Shown piece after piece: positions 1 through 8,579 of a DNA stretch of 64,000 bases. The stretch comes from Candidatus Kouleothrix ribensis (GTDB lineage: Bacteria; Chloroflexota; Chloroflexia; Chloroflexales; Roseiflexaceae), in the NCBI GenBank assembly GCA_016722075.1, contig JADKGW010000001.1:2232001-2296000 (forward strand). The letters are read 5' to 3'. How positions within the stretch are numbered: the stretch's first letter is position 1; each line of letters begins with the position of its first letter. Made by a program: the position numbers and the translations under genes. Below the pieces are notes generated by a model. It searched no databases, had not been told where the DNA came from, and was given only the letters and a program-made list of their open reading frames with translations.

Positions 1-2835
1 CCACACGCCGTCGGGCGGGCAGAAGCGGTAGGCGCCACCCTGGCGGCGAATATAGAATGGCGGCGTGCGCGGCGGGCGCAGCGGCTCGAGCACCGCGTTC
101 AGTGCGTTGAGCGTCACTTTGAACTGCGTCTCGGCGTCGGCCTCGCTATCTTCCGACCAGAGCCAGTCGCAGATCTGCTCGCGCAGTAGCCAGCGGTGGC
201 GGTTGGTCAGCAGCAGCGCCAGCATCTGCTGGGCCTTCTTGCGCTGCCAGGCGCGCGGATCGACTTCGTCGCTACCCCGCCAGACGCGCAGCCGCTCGAG
301 CACCTGGATGCGCAGCGTGCAGCCGGGGTGGTAGGCCTGCGTGGCTTCGTCGGCTGCAATCGCCGGGAAGCCTTGCGCCAGCAGCTCTTGCGCCCATGGG
401 CGCAGCTCGGGGTCGCCGCGGCCGGCCAGCAGCACCGGCACCAGCGCCATCCGGTCGCGCGGGCCGAACAGCGTTGGGCGGATGAGCAGGCCAGTGTAGC
501 CGCCGCGCTGCGCACGCCGCAGCGTCTCGCGCGCATGCTGCTCGGCCTTGTCGAGCCGGCCGGCGCGCTGATGCCAGATCGCCATGCTCAGCTGCACCGC
601 CGCCTGGCTGTAGGCGTCTTTGCAGGCCAGGTGGCGCTGCCAGGCCCCGTCGAGCCAGGCGCCGGCCTCGGGCGCGCCGCTGGCCGCGCCCACAGCGCCA
701 AGCGCAGTCCACAGGCGTGCGGCAGTCCACTGGTCGCCGGTGCGCTCAACGATCGTCAGGCCCTCGCGCGCGGCCGCCCGCGCCGCGTCGAGATCACCGT
801 TGAATCCATGCAGCAGCGCCAGGCCCAGGTAGGCGGCCGCCTTGGTGCGCTGCACGGTGAAGGCGTCGGCCTGCGCCATGGCCTGTAGGTAGTGGCTGTT
901 GGCCGTGGCATAATCGGGCGGCGACTGAAGCTGGAGCGCGTGGCCCAGGCGAATATGCGCCACTGCCTCAGACAGCGCCGAGCCGAGCTGGCGCGCCGAT
1001 GCCAGCCCTTCCTGGGCGTAGCCCAGCGCCGCAGCCGGGTCGCCGAGCAATCCACAGATCAGCGAGAGCAGCAGGGTTGGCTCGCGGTGCGCCTCGGGGC
1101 TGCGCGCGTAGGCTGCCGCGCGATCGTGGCGCAGCTGGCGCTCGAGCAGCGCACGGGCCTGGTTGAGCTGGCCCAGCCGCAGAAACACGCGCGCGTCGGT
1201 CTGTGGTTGCCCGCTAACCCGTTCGGCCAGCCGGTACAGCCGCATGGCCTGATCGGGCCGGCCGGCGTTTAGCCGGTTCTCAGCGATCCGGCGCAGCAGC
1301 GCGATCCGCTGGCCCTGCTGCGCGAGGTCGCGCGGTAGCAGCTTATAGGCGTGGCGCAGCAGGGCGGTGGCCGGGGCCGGGCGCACTGTGTCGAGGTAGA
1401 TCTGCGCCTGGCCCTTGAGAGCGCGCGACTGGCCGATCGGGTCGCCGCGCGTGGCATAGTGCCGCTCGGCCTCGGCATACGAGGCTAAGGCCTGCTCGAA
1501 ACGCGCCAGCAGCCGCTCGGCGTCGCCGCGCGCGATCAGCAGCTGCGGGTGTGCCAGCACCACCTCGGGCGGCAGCTGGTCGAGCCAGTCGATCAGCGTG
1601 ACGAAGCGGCCCTCGTCGATCCACGACTGCGCCAGCCGCTCGAGCTCGGCCGCGATCCCGGCGGTGTCCGACACCGCCATCAGGTGGTAGAGCACCCGCT
1701 CGCCGGCACCGATCTCGCGGTAGTAGGCGGCCGAGCGGGTGTGTAAGTCGGCCCACTCGGGCAGTGTCGCACGCGCGCGCTGCTGGAGAAACGCGTGGAA
1801 GAGCGGGTGATACCGATACTGGTCGACGCCGATCGCAGTCAGAAACAGCCCGCGCCGGTATAGCCCGCGCAACCACTCGCCCGAGTCAGTCGCGCCCAAC
1901 ACCCGGTCGCAGGTGGCCGGGTCGAGCTCGGCCAGCACCGACGAGCGCAGTAGAAACGACTGGATCTCGGCCGGCTGGCCGGCCAGCACCTCGTGCGCCA
2001 GGTAGGTGAACAGGACATCATGGTGCGACGAAAGCTGAGCCGCAACCGCTGGCCACTGCGGCGTGTCGGTGCCTACCTCGGCGGTTGGCCGCCGATCGTC
2101 GCTGGCGGGCTTCTGCGCACCCTGCCAGATCAGCTGGAGCGCGATCGGCCAGCCGCGGGTCTGCTCGCTCACCTGGGCGGCCTTCGAAACACTCGACTGG
2201 TCGTCGTCGTCGGCCTCGAACAGGGTCGCAACCTCTTCCTCGGTAAAGGCCAGCTCGGCCTCGAGCACCACGAACAGCTCGCCGCGGGCCTGCAAGATCG
2301 GCAGCGCGGCCAGCTGAGGCCAGCGCCGGCTGGCGATCAGCACGTGCAGCTGCGGCGGCGACTGGCTGATCAGCCGCTCGATCAGCGCGCAGATATCGGC
2401 GAGGTCGTCGACCACGTGGTAATCGTCGAGCACCAGGATGGTCTCGTCGTCGAGCAGGCGCGTCAGGTCGTTGATCAGCGCATCGAGCGCCTGGCTCCAG
2501 GCCTGTGGGCCTTGGCTATGCTGCTCGAGCAGCGCGATCGTGCGTGCCCCGGCCGCCGGCGCCAGCCCACGGCAGGCATGCACCAGGTGCAGCAGAAACA
2601 CCAGCGGGTCGGAGACGCCCTCGCCCATGCTATACCACATCACCGGCCAGCCGCCGCGCGCCGCAAACGAGGCCAGCGCGCTGCTCTTGCCATAGCCGGC
2701 GCTGGCGCTGACCACGGTCACCGGATACTCGACCGCATTCGACAGCAGCCGATCGAGGCGTGGCCGGCGCAGCCAGCGGCGCGGTAGGCGCGGCGGCATA
2801 AGCCGGGTGTAAACGACGATATCATCGCCAAACAT
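1..2835 (-). CDS. MalT/SARP-like STAND transcriptional regulator, 3' end cut by the window edge
   Basis: An open frame of 945 codons runs from 2835 to the window edge without a stop, so the C-terminus lies outside. Residues 46-52 (AGYGKSS) form a P-loop and VLDDYH at 135-140 a Walker B, giving a STAND/NB-ARC-type ATPase. A long helical TPR-like region follows. The last ~110 visible residues resemble an OmpR-type winged helix followed by the start of a BTAD-like segment, as in SARP/AfsR proteins, but here placed C-terminally. Such proteins couple ligand-dependent ATPase assembly to transcription activation; the target is unknown. In-frame ATGs at 2847 and 2865 are alternative starts and no strong ribosome site decides between them. 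Confidence 0.8.
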   Translation of the reverse strand, partial: MFGDDIVVYTRLMPPRLPRRWLRRPRLDRLLSNAVEYPVTVVSASAGYGKSSALASFAARGGWPVMWYSMGEGVSDPLVFLLHLVHACRGLAPAAGARTIALLEQHSQGPQAWSQALDALINDLTRLLDDETILVLDDYHVVDDLADICALIERLISQSPPQLHVLIASRRWPQLAALPILQARGELFVVLEAELAFTEEEVATLFEADDDDQSSVSKAAQVSEQTRGWPIALQLIWQGAQKPASDDRRPTAEVGTDTPQWPAVAAQLSSHHDVLFTYLAHEVLAGQPAEIQSFLLRSSVLAELDPATCDRVLGATDSGEWLRGLYRRGLFLTAIGVDQYRYHPLFHAFLQQRARATLPEWADLHTRSAAYYREIGAGERVLYHLMAVSDTAGIAAELERLAQSWIDEGRFVTLIDWLDQLPPEVVLAHPQLLIARGDAERLLARFEQALASYAEAERHYATRGDPIGQSRALKGQAQIYLDTVRPAPATALLRHAYKLLPRDLAQQGQRIALLRRIAENRLNAGRPDQAMRLYRLAERVSGQPQTDARVFLRLGQLNQARALLERQLRHDRAAAYARSPEAHREPTLLLSLICGLLGDPAAALGYAQEGLASARQLGSALSEAVAHIRLGHALQLQSPPDYATANSHYLQAMAQADAFTVQRTKAAAYLGLALLHGFNGDLDAARAAAREGLTIVERTGDQWTAARLWTALGAVGAASGAPEAGAWLDGAWQRHLACKDAYSQAAVQLSMAIWHQRAGRLDKAEQHARETLRRAQRGGYTGLLIRPTLFGPRDRMALVPVLLAGRGDPELRPWAQELLAQGFPAIAADEATQAYHPGCTLRIQVLERLRVWRGSDEVDPRAWQRKKAQQMLALLLTNRHRWLLREQICDWLWSEDSEADAETQFKVTLNALNAVLEPLRPPRTPPFYIRRQGGAYRFCPPDGVW

Positions 2836-3042
2836 AGCAGATCTCATGTGGTTGCGGTTGGCCATATTGTAGCACACGATCGCCTGAGCAGCCGCCGCAG
2901 GTGGCGCCAAACGTGTAACTATGTACGCCGCACATCGCGCCGGTGCGAACTTGGTTGTAACTACGCGATGCTACGATCGACCCACGCGACGAAGCGCCTT
3001 ATTCGCCGCATTACGATGCGGAATAATATTGGAGGTTCAATC

Positions 3043-3336
3043 ATGGCCGAGCACAAGACCACCCAGCAAGCCGTACGCGAGCAGTATAAAGTCGCCGAGA
3101 CGATGGCCGAGCAGATGCTGCGCGCATGGGCCGACCTGGCCACCACCACCACTGAGTACACGTTTGAAGGCTTCGAGAAGACTCTGCGCTACGGCCAGGA
3201 GACCCGCCTGCAGGCCGAGAAGCTGACCCACGAGGCGCTGACCGGCTACAAGCGGATCTACGAGGATGGTTTGAAGACCTGGCAGAGCTACCTGCAGGGC
3301 GTCAACGAGATCATGACCCGCGCGACCCAGAACTAG
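3043..3336 (+). CDS. phasin-like PHA granule-associated protein (97 aa)
   Basis: A 97-residue, entirely helical, charged and amphipathic protein with no membrane segment, rich in Glu, Lys, Gln and Ala. Size and composition fit phasins, which coat polyhydroxyalkanoate granules, but no signature motif settles it. The start at 3043 is set by a good ribosome site (GGAGG at 3030-3034); an upstream in-frame extension is unlikely. It ends with a strong hairpin (3360-3389). A PHA synthase-like gene starts 1.8 kb downstream, with isocitrate lyase between them, which supports a carbon-storage role by context. Confidence 0.6.
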   Translation: MAEHKTTQQAVREQYKVAETMAEQMLRAWADLATTTTEYTFEGFEKTLRYGQETRLQAEKLTHEALTGYKRIYEDGLKTWQSYLQGVNEIMTRATQN

Positions 3337-3359
3337 GGCCGCGCTGGCGTATGCTGCTC

Positions 3360-3389
3360 AGGCGCTACGCGGGCCATCGCGTAGCGCCT
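3360..3389 (+). terminator. terminator-like hairpin after the phasin gene
   Basis: A perfect 12-bp inverted repeat (AGGCGCTACGCG ... CGCGTAGCGCCT) with a 6-nt loop lies 23 bases after the phasin stop codon. There is no T-run, so termination strength is uncertain. Confidence 0.6.
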
Positions 3390-3390
3390 G

Positions 3391-3440
3391 CCTGCAGCCT
3401 TCGGCAGATCGGTGTTTGCGCTCTCTGAGCGTAAACACCG
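3391..3440. repeat. dispersed intergenic repeat with hairpin
   Basis: A Gly-Cys-rich stretch ending in CTTCGGCAG is followed by a 14-bp hairpin at 3410-3440 (CGGTGTTTGCGCTC, loop TCT, then the complement with one G-T pair). The same hairpin design recurs at 45643-45675 and, more loosely, at 14394-14421, each time preceded by a CCTGCGGCAG-like core. Confidence 0.5.
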
Positions 3441-3533
3441 CAACCCGCGCCGACTGCATAGCCCCTGCTGGGTCGGCTCGTGACGATACACTATACGCAC
3501 CCACTAACTCGTCGATGGAGAAAGGGTAAGGCA

Positions 3534-4811
3534 ATGACGCGTGACCAACACACCGAAGCTTTGGCGGCAAGCTGGATCTCCGATCCACGGTGGAAGGGCA
3601 TCGAGCGCGCCTACACAGCCGAGGACGTTGTCCGGCTGCGCGGCTCGGTGCAGATCGAACATAGCCTCGCGCGCATGGGCGCCGAGCGGCTGTGGCATCT
3701 GCTCAATACCGAGGATTATGTCGCTACGCTCGGTGCGCTCACCGGCAACCAGGCGGTTCAGCAGGTAAAAGCCGGCCTCAAGGCGATCTACCTGAGCGGA
3801 TGGCAAGTTGCTGCCGATGCGAACCTGGCCGGCCAGATGTATCCCGACCAAAGCCTCTACCCGGCGAACAGTGTGCCGCAGGTGGTGAAGCGGATCAACC
3901 AGGCGCTGCAGCGCGCCGACCAGATCCAGCATAGCGAGGGCAAGGGCGACACCTACTGGTTCGCGCCGATCGTCGCCGATGGCGAGGCCGGCTTCGGCGG
4001 GCCGCTCAATGTATTCGAGCTGACCAAAGCCATGATCGAGGCCGGCGCAGCCGGCGTCCATTTCGAGGATCAGCTCGCGTCGGAGAAGAAGTGCGGCCAC
4101 ATGGGTGGCAAGGTGCTCATTCCAACCCAGCAGGCCGTGCGCAACCTGGTGGCCGCGCGCCTGGCCGCCGATGTGTTGGGCGTGCCGACGCTGATCGTTG
4201 CACGTACCGACGCAAACGCAGCCAACCTGCTCACCAGCGATGTCGACGAGCGCGACCGGCAGTTCTGCACCGGCGAGCGCACAGTCGAGGGCTTCTACCG
4301 CGTACGCGCCGGGCTCGACCAGGCAATCGCACGCGGGCTAGCCTACGCCGCCTATGCCGATATGGTCTGGTGCGAAACGGCCGAGCCGAGCCTAGACGAG
4401 GCCCAGCGCTTCGCCGACGCCATCCACAAACAGTTTCCCGGCAAGCTCTTGGCCTACAACTGCTCGCCTTCGTTCAACTGGAAGAAGAAGCTCGACGATG
4501 CGACGATCGCCAGGTTCCAGCAGGCGCTCGGCGCGATGGGCTACAAGTTCCAATTCGTCACGCTGGCCGGCTTCCATGCACTCAACTACGGCATGTTCGA
4601 GCTGTCGCGCGGCTACCGCGATCGTGGCATGGCGGCTTATTCCGAGCTGCAGCAGGCCGAGTTCGCCAGCGAGCAGTACGGCTACACCGCCACCAAGCAC
4701 CAGCGCGAGGTCGGCACCGGCTACTTCGACGAAGTCGCTCAGGTGATCGCCGGCGGTTCGGCCTCGACCACCGCACTCAGCGGCTCGACAGAGGAAGAGC
4801 AGTTTCACTAA
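3534..4811 (+). CDS. aceA: isocitrate lyase
   Basis: A 425-residue protein of the ICL/PEPM TIM-barrel superfamily. It cleaves isocitrate to glyoxylate and succinate, the first step of the glyoxylate bypass, in the cytosol. The family signature KKCGH is present with catalytic Cys at residue 187, and the metal/substrate segment VARTDANAA is intact, as is a C-terminal region typical of bacterial AceA. The length equals that of E. coli-type ICL. I chose ATG 3534, preceded by GGAGAAAGG at 3517-3525, over an upstream in-frame non-ATG start at 3480. Malate synthase is not in the window. Its place between a phasin and a PHA synthase-like gene suggests growth on acetate or on degraded polyester. Confidence 0.96.
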   Translation: MTRDQHTEALAASWISDPRWKGIERAYTAEDVVRLRGSVQIEHSLARMGAERLWHLLNTEDYVATLGALTGNQAVQQVKAGLKAIYLSGWQVAADANLAGQMYPDQSLYPANSVPQVVKRINQALQRADQIQHSEGKGDTYWFAPIVADGEAGFGGPLNVFELTKAMIEAGAAGVHFEDQLASEKKCGHMGGKVLIPTQQAVRNLVAARLAADVLGVPTLIVARTDANAANLLTSDVDERDRQFCTGERTVEGFYRVRAGLDQAIARGLAYAAYADMVWCETAEPSLDEAQRFADAIHKQFPGKLLAYNCSPSFNWKKKLDDATIARFQQALGAMGYKFQFVTLAGFHALNYGMFELSRGYRDRGMAAYSELQQAEFASEQYGYTATKHQREVGTGYFDEVAQVIAGGSASTTALSGSTEEEQFH

Positions 4812-4877
4812 TGGCACGCCACTAGCGCGCCCGTCCGCGTGGCCGGTTCTGGTAAACACCAGGATCGGCCGCGCAGA

Positions 4878-4918
4878 AGCAGTGCGGCGGCGAGCCTGTG
4901 GCTCGCCGCCGCACTGCT
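4878..4918 (+). terminator. strong hairpin after aceA
   Basis: A perfect 19-bp stem with a TGT loop (arms 4878-4896 and 4900-4918). It has no T-run but is long and GC-rich and lies 66 bases after the aceA stop, so it is a likely terminator or mRNA 3'-end stabiliser. Confidence 0.65.
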
Positions 4919-5025
4919 ATATCTATTGCAGGTTGCACCATTATTGCGCGTCTCGCAATGGCAAGGCGTGCGTTATCGGGCGGAGGATCGCGCCGCCGCC
5001 TGCTATCTGCGCAGCGCCCGTCCTA

Positions 5026-5054
5026 TTTACAATTTGGCGATTACCATATACTAT
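5026..5054 (+). promoter_or_regulatory. sigma-70-type promoter for the PHA synthase-like gene
   Basis: TTTACA at 5026-5031 and TACTAT at 5049-5054 are separated by 17 bp. The predicted start point is near 5061, about 30 bases before the coding start at 5093. Confidence 0.55.
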
Positions 5055-5092
5055 GCTGCTATGCCTGCAGACCTGAGTTGATTAGAACCACA

Positions 5093-6205
5093 ATGCTATC
5101 ACGCCTTTGGAGCCTGCCGTCGGCCGCAACCAACGCAATGGTGCAAACCCTCCAGCGCGAGCTGGAGCATATGCAAGATCGCTTTGGGGGCATCTACAAG
5201 TTGCTGTTGCGGGCCGACCCACATGCGGTAGCGCAGACACCCGCCGACGAAGTGTTCGTTGATGGCAAGGTGCGCCTGCTACGCTACCGTGCGGCGGCCC
5301 AGCGCACCCACCCGGTTCCGCTACTGATCGTGCCTTCGCTGCTCAATCGCTACTATTTGCTCGACCTAGTGCCCGGCCGCAGCTTGATCGAATACCTGGT
5401 CGGCTGCGGTATCGATGTGTTTCTGATCGATTGGGGCGTGCCTGGCCCCGAGGATCGCAGCACCACGTTCGACCAGTATATCACCGGCTACCTGCGGCGC
5501 GCGGCTCAGCGCGTGCGCGCGATCAGTGGCCAGGATCAGATCAGCCTGCTGGGCTATAGCATGGGCGGCACCTTCAGCGCGATCTTCAGCGCGCTGTATG
5601 GGCGCTATGTGGCGAACCTGGTGCTGGTGGCCGCACCGATCGACTTCCACGACGATAGCATCCTCTCGCAGTGGACGCAAAAAGATCGCTTTAATGTCGA
5701 TCTGGTGGTCGATACGCTGGGGGCCATGCCAGCGGCGCTGATGCAGGCCAGTTTCCGCATGCTCAAGCCCACCTACCAGATCGCCCAACAGATCGCCCTG
5801 GCCGACCAGTTCGGCGATACCGAGGCCGTGCAAGATTTCCTGGCGATGCAGTCCTGGCTCGACGACAATATCCCGTTCCTCGGCGAGGCCTACCGCACCT
5901 ATATCAAAGAGTGCTACCAGGAGAACCACCTGATGCAGGGCCGGCTGGTCGTCGGCGGCCGGCGCGTCGACCTTGCGCAGATCGAGGCGCCGCTGCTGAC
6001 GGTGGTGGCGACGCGCGATTGCATCTGCCCGCCTCAGTCGTCGAAGGTGTTGAACGAGATCGCCACAAGCGCCGACAAGACGATCATCGAGTTCCCTGGC
6101 GGGCACACCAGTATTGTCGCCGGGGTCGATGCGCCCCAGCAGCTCTGGCCCCAGCTGGCCAGCTGGCTGATCGCGCGCTCGGCCGAGCCCGACGACGCGG
6201 TATAG
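5093..6205 (+). CDS. phaC: class III-type poly(3-hydroxyalkanoate) synthase PhaC homologue with a Ser nucleophile
   Basis: A 370-residue alpha/beta hydrolase that follows the class III PhaC pattern along its length, including the VDTLG segment, the YxxNxxxxGxxxxGG region and an FPGGH C-terminal motif. PhaC polymerises (R)-3-hydroxyacyl-CoA into storage polyester at granules. The lipase-like box reads GYSMGG, so the usual catalytic Cys is Ser156 (AGC at 5558-5560); the other triad members fit Asp309 and His338. Class III enzymes need a PhaE partner, which is not visible here. The start at 5093 gives the normal family length (~355-370 aa) but has only a weak ribosome site. It could be an active synthase variant, or a depolymerase/thioesterase-like relative. 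Confidence 0.8.
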   Translation: MLSRLWSLPSAATNAMVQTLQRELEHMQDRFGGIYKLLLRADPHAVAQTPADEVFVDGKVRLLRYRAAAQRTHPVPLLIVPSLLNRYYLLDLVPGRSLIEYLVGCGIDVFLIDWGVPGPEDRSTTFDQYITGYLRRAAQRVRAISGQDQISLLGYSMGGTFSAIFSALYGRYVANLVLVAAPIDFHDDSILSQWTQKDRFNVDLVVDTLGAMPAALMQASFRMLKPTYQIAQQIALADQFGDTEAVQDFLAMQSWLDDNIPFLGEAYRTYIKECYQENHLMQGRLVVGGRRVDLAQIEAPLLTVVATRDCICPPQSSKVLNEIATSADKTIIEFPGGHTSIVAGVDAPQQLWPQLASWLIARSAEPDDAV

Positions 6206-6224
6206 CCCACGCCCCGCCCCGCCG

Positions 6225-7343
6225 CTACGCCCCCAGCGCCTGTTCGGCCGTGCCTGGCCATACCTCGGGCAGCGCCGCCGGCCGCTCGCAGGTGCTCGCC
6301 AGCTCGATATGCTGCCCGGCCAGCGATGCATCATGAAACGCGTGCATCAGGTCGAGCACATGGTAGGCCAGCGCAGCGCTGGCGCGCGGCGCCCGCCCGC
6401 TGCGCAGCGCGTAGGCCATGTCGGCAACCCCCAGGCCGCGGCTATTGGCGGTGTAGCCATGCGTAATCGGCAGCTCGCGCCAGGCCGCCTCGCCCACCAA
6501 CCGCATCCGCACCGGCCCGCCAAATGTGTTCGGGTCGGGCAGGCTCAGCGTGCCTAACGAGCCGTAGATCTCGATCCGCGGCAGCTCGGCGGCCCACACA
6601 TCGAAGCTCGTCACCAGCGTCGCGATCGGCCCACTCGCGAAATCGAGCACGCCGGCCACATGCGTCGGCGTGGTTACGGCGATCGTTGTGCCGTGCAGCG
6701 GCTGGCTGGTGATCGTACGCTCGGCAAACGAGATCCGTGCCGAGCCGGTGGCCCGCCGCACCGGCCCAAGCAGCGCGATCAGCGCCGTCAGGTAGTATGG
6801 CCCCATGTCGAACATCGGGCCAGCGCCGCGCTGGTAGAAGAAGCCGGGGTTGGGGTGCCAGCTCTCGGGGCCATGGCCGAGCATAAACGCCGTAGCCGCC
6901 ACCGGCACGCCGATCGCGCCGGCGTCGATCAGCGCCCGGCAGGTCTGTAGCCCGCCGCCCAGAAAGGTGTCGGGCGCGCAGCCCACCAGCCGCCCCTGCG
7001 CAGCGGCCAGCGCCAGCATGCGCTGGGCGTCGGCACGTTCGATCGCCAGCGGCTTCTCGTTATATACGCTCTTGCCGGCCGCGAGCGCGGCCAGCGCCAC
7101 CGTGGCATGCGCGCCCGGCACGGTCAGGTTGATCACCAGTTCGATCGACGGGTCGGCCAGCAGCGCCTCGACACTGCACGCGGCCGGCACGCCGTACGCG
7201 GCCGCCTGGGCGCGCGCGCGATCGAGATCAAGGTCGGCGCAGGCGGCGATCTTCAGGATCTCGAACGTGCGACCGGCCTCGAGGTAGATGCCGCTGATGT
7301 TACCGCAGCCGATCACGCCAACGTTGACGGGTTTGATACTCAT
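6225..7343 (-). CDS. Gfo/Idh/MocA family NAD(P)-dependent oxidoreductase
   Basis: A 372-residue protein with an N-terminal Rossmann fold (GVIGCGNISG near residue 10) and the family hallmark EKP (NEKPLAIE near residue 96). The C-terminal half is the usual alpha/beta substrate domain containing GPMFDMGPYY. Members oxidise or reduce sugars, inositols or sugar acids with a tightly used nicotinamide cofactor; the substrate here cannot be read from sequence. It lies 54 bp after the aldo/keto reductase on the same strand, so the two are probably co-transcribed, and a CE7 esterase diverges from them. A sugar-catabolic unit is likely. Confidence 0.9.
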   Translation of the reverse strand: MSIKPVNVGVIGCGNISGIYLEAGRTFEILKIAACADLDLDRARAQAAAYGVPAACSVEALLADPSIELVINLTVPGAHATVALAALAAGKSVYNEKPLAIERADAQRMLALAAAQGRLVGCAPDTFLGGGLQTCRALIDAGAIGVPVAATAFMLGHGPESWHPNPGFFYQRGAGPMFDMGPYYLTALIALLGPVRRATGSARISFAERTITSQPLHGTTIAVTTPTHVAGVLDFASGPIATLVTSFDVWAAELPRIEIYGSLGTLSLPDPNTFGGPVRMRLVGEAAWRELPITHGYTANSRGLGVADMAYALRSGRAPRASAALAYHVLDLMHAFHDASLAGQHIELASTCERPAALPEVWPGTAEQALGA

Positions 7344-7397
7344 AGCATACTCTCGCAGTCCATTCGAATACAGGGCACACGTGCTACAGGCGCCATT

Positions 7398-8381
7398 CTA
7401 AGCTGCAGCCTGCTCGGCGTGCTCGTCCCCATCCTCAAGCCATGCCAGCTCGGCCGCTGTCAGCTGCACCGCGCAGGCCGCCGCGTTCTCGCGAAACTCC
7501 GCAGCGGTGCCGCAGCCGACTAGCGCGTACACGTCGAGCGGCTGGTTCAGCACATAGGCCAGCGCCACCTGCGCCACAGTCAGGCCGCGCTCGGCGCCCA
7601 GCTGCGCCGCGCGGTCGAGCCGGGCGAAGTTGGCCGCAGTGCCATACACCTCTGCGCACAGCCGATCGAGCGAGCGCTCGAATGTGCCCAGGTTATCGCG
7701 CCTAAAGCGCCCCGAGAAGAACCCGCCGGCCAGGCTCGACCAGGTGAACAGCGGCATGCGCTCGGCCGCGTACCAGGCCCGCGCGCTGCGGCCGGCCACA
7801 CCACTAATGCTCAGGCAGCCCGGCCACGGCGCCGACGACTGCAGCGCCAGGCTTAGGTTCGGGCTGGCGGCCGTGAAGCCCACCAGGCCGTGCGCAGCCG
7901 CATAGGCATTGGCCGCGCGTAGCCGCTCGGTGCCCCAGTTCGAGCCGCCGAACACATGGATGGCCCCGGCGCGCAGGTGCTGGTTCAGCACGTCGATGAT
8001 CGGCTCGACCGGCACCGACGGATCGTCGCGGTGCAGCAGATACAGGTCGATATAGCTGGTCTGCAGCCGCTCGAGCGACTCGTTCAAATCGCTGGTGATC
8101 GCGGCCGGCGTGACGCGCTGGTGCCCGTGCATGGGGTGCGCGCCCTTACCGATGATCACCACCTGCTCGCGCAGGCCCCGATCGGCCAGCCACGCGCCGA
8201 GCGCGCGCTCGACATCGCCCTGGCCGTATATGTGCGCAGTGTCGAAGGTGCTGCCGCCCTGCTCGAACACCGCGTCGAGCAGCGCAAAGCTGCGCGCGCG
8301 CTCGGCTGTGCTGAGCATCACCGTGCCCTGCACTAGCCGTGCGATCGGCTTGGCGATACCGGGGATCGAACCGTAGTGCAT
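7398..8381 (-). CDS. aldo/keto reductase
   Basis: A 327-residue TIM-barrel protein of the aldo/keto reductase superfamily. The catalytic tetrad is recognisable: Asp in FDTAHIYG, Tyr three residues on, Lys in IIGKG and His in LYLLHRDD. It would reduce sugar aldehydes or ketones with NAD(P)H in the cytosol. The barrel is close to standard length. It is the first gene of a minus-strand pair with the Gfo/Idh/MocA oxidoreductase and is divergent from the esterase at 8580. The substrate is unknown. Confidence 0.92.
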   Translation of the reverse strand: MHYGSIPGIAKPIARLVQGTVMLSTAERARSFALLDAVFEQGGSTFDTAHIYGQGDVERALGAWLADRGLREQVVIIGKGAHPMHGHQRVTPAAITSDLNESLERLQTSYIDLYLLHRDDPSVPVEPIIDVLNQHLRAGAIHVFGGSNWGTERLRAANAYAAAHGLVGFTAASPNLSLALQSSAPWPGCLSISGVAGRSARAWYAAERMPLFTWSSLAGGFFSGRFRRDNLGTFERSLDRLCAEVYGTAANFARLDRAAQLGAERGLTVAQVALAYVLNQPLDVYALVGCGTAAEFRENAAACAVQLTAAELAWLEDGDEHAEQAAA

Positions 8382-8579
8382 GATCTGCCGCTTTCTGCTT
8401 CAGAGGGCCAGGCCACAATGGTACCACCTTTTTCGGCCTCTAATGATTCGATTCTGCGGTAATATACACACCATATACGCGGTCGCCCGCAGCCTGCCGG
8501 TATGTGCCTACGCCAGCATGGCACGCTTGTGGTGCCGAACCGTTGAGCCGCCGCAACGTTGTAAGCCAGGGGGGCACGC

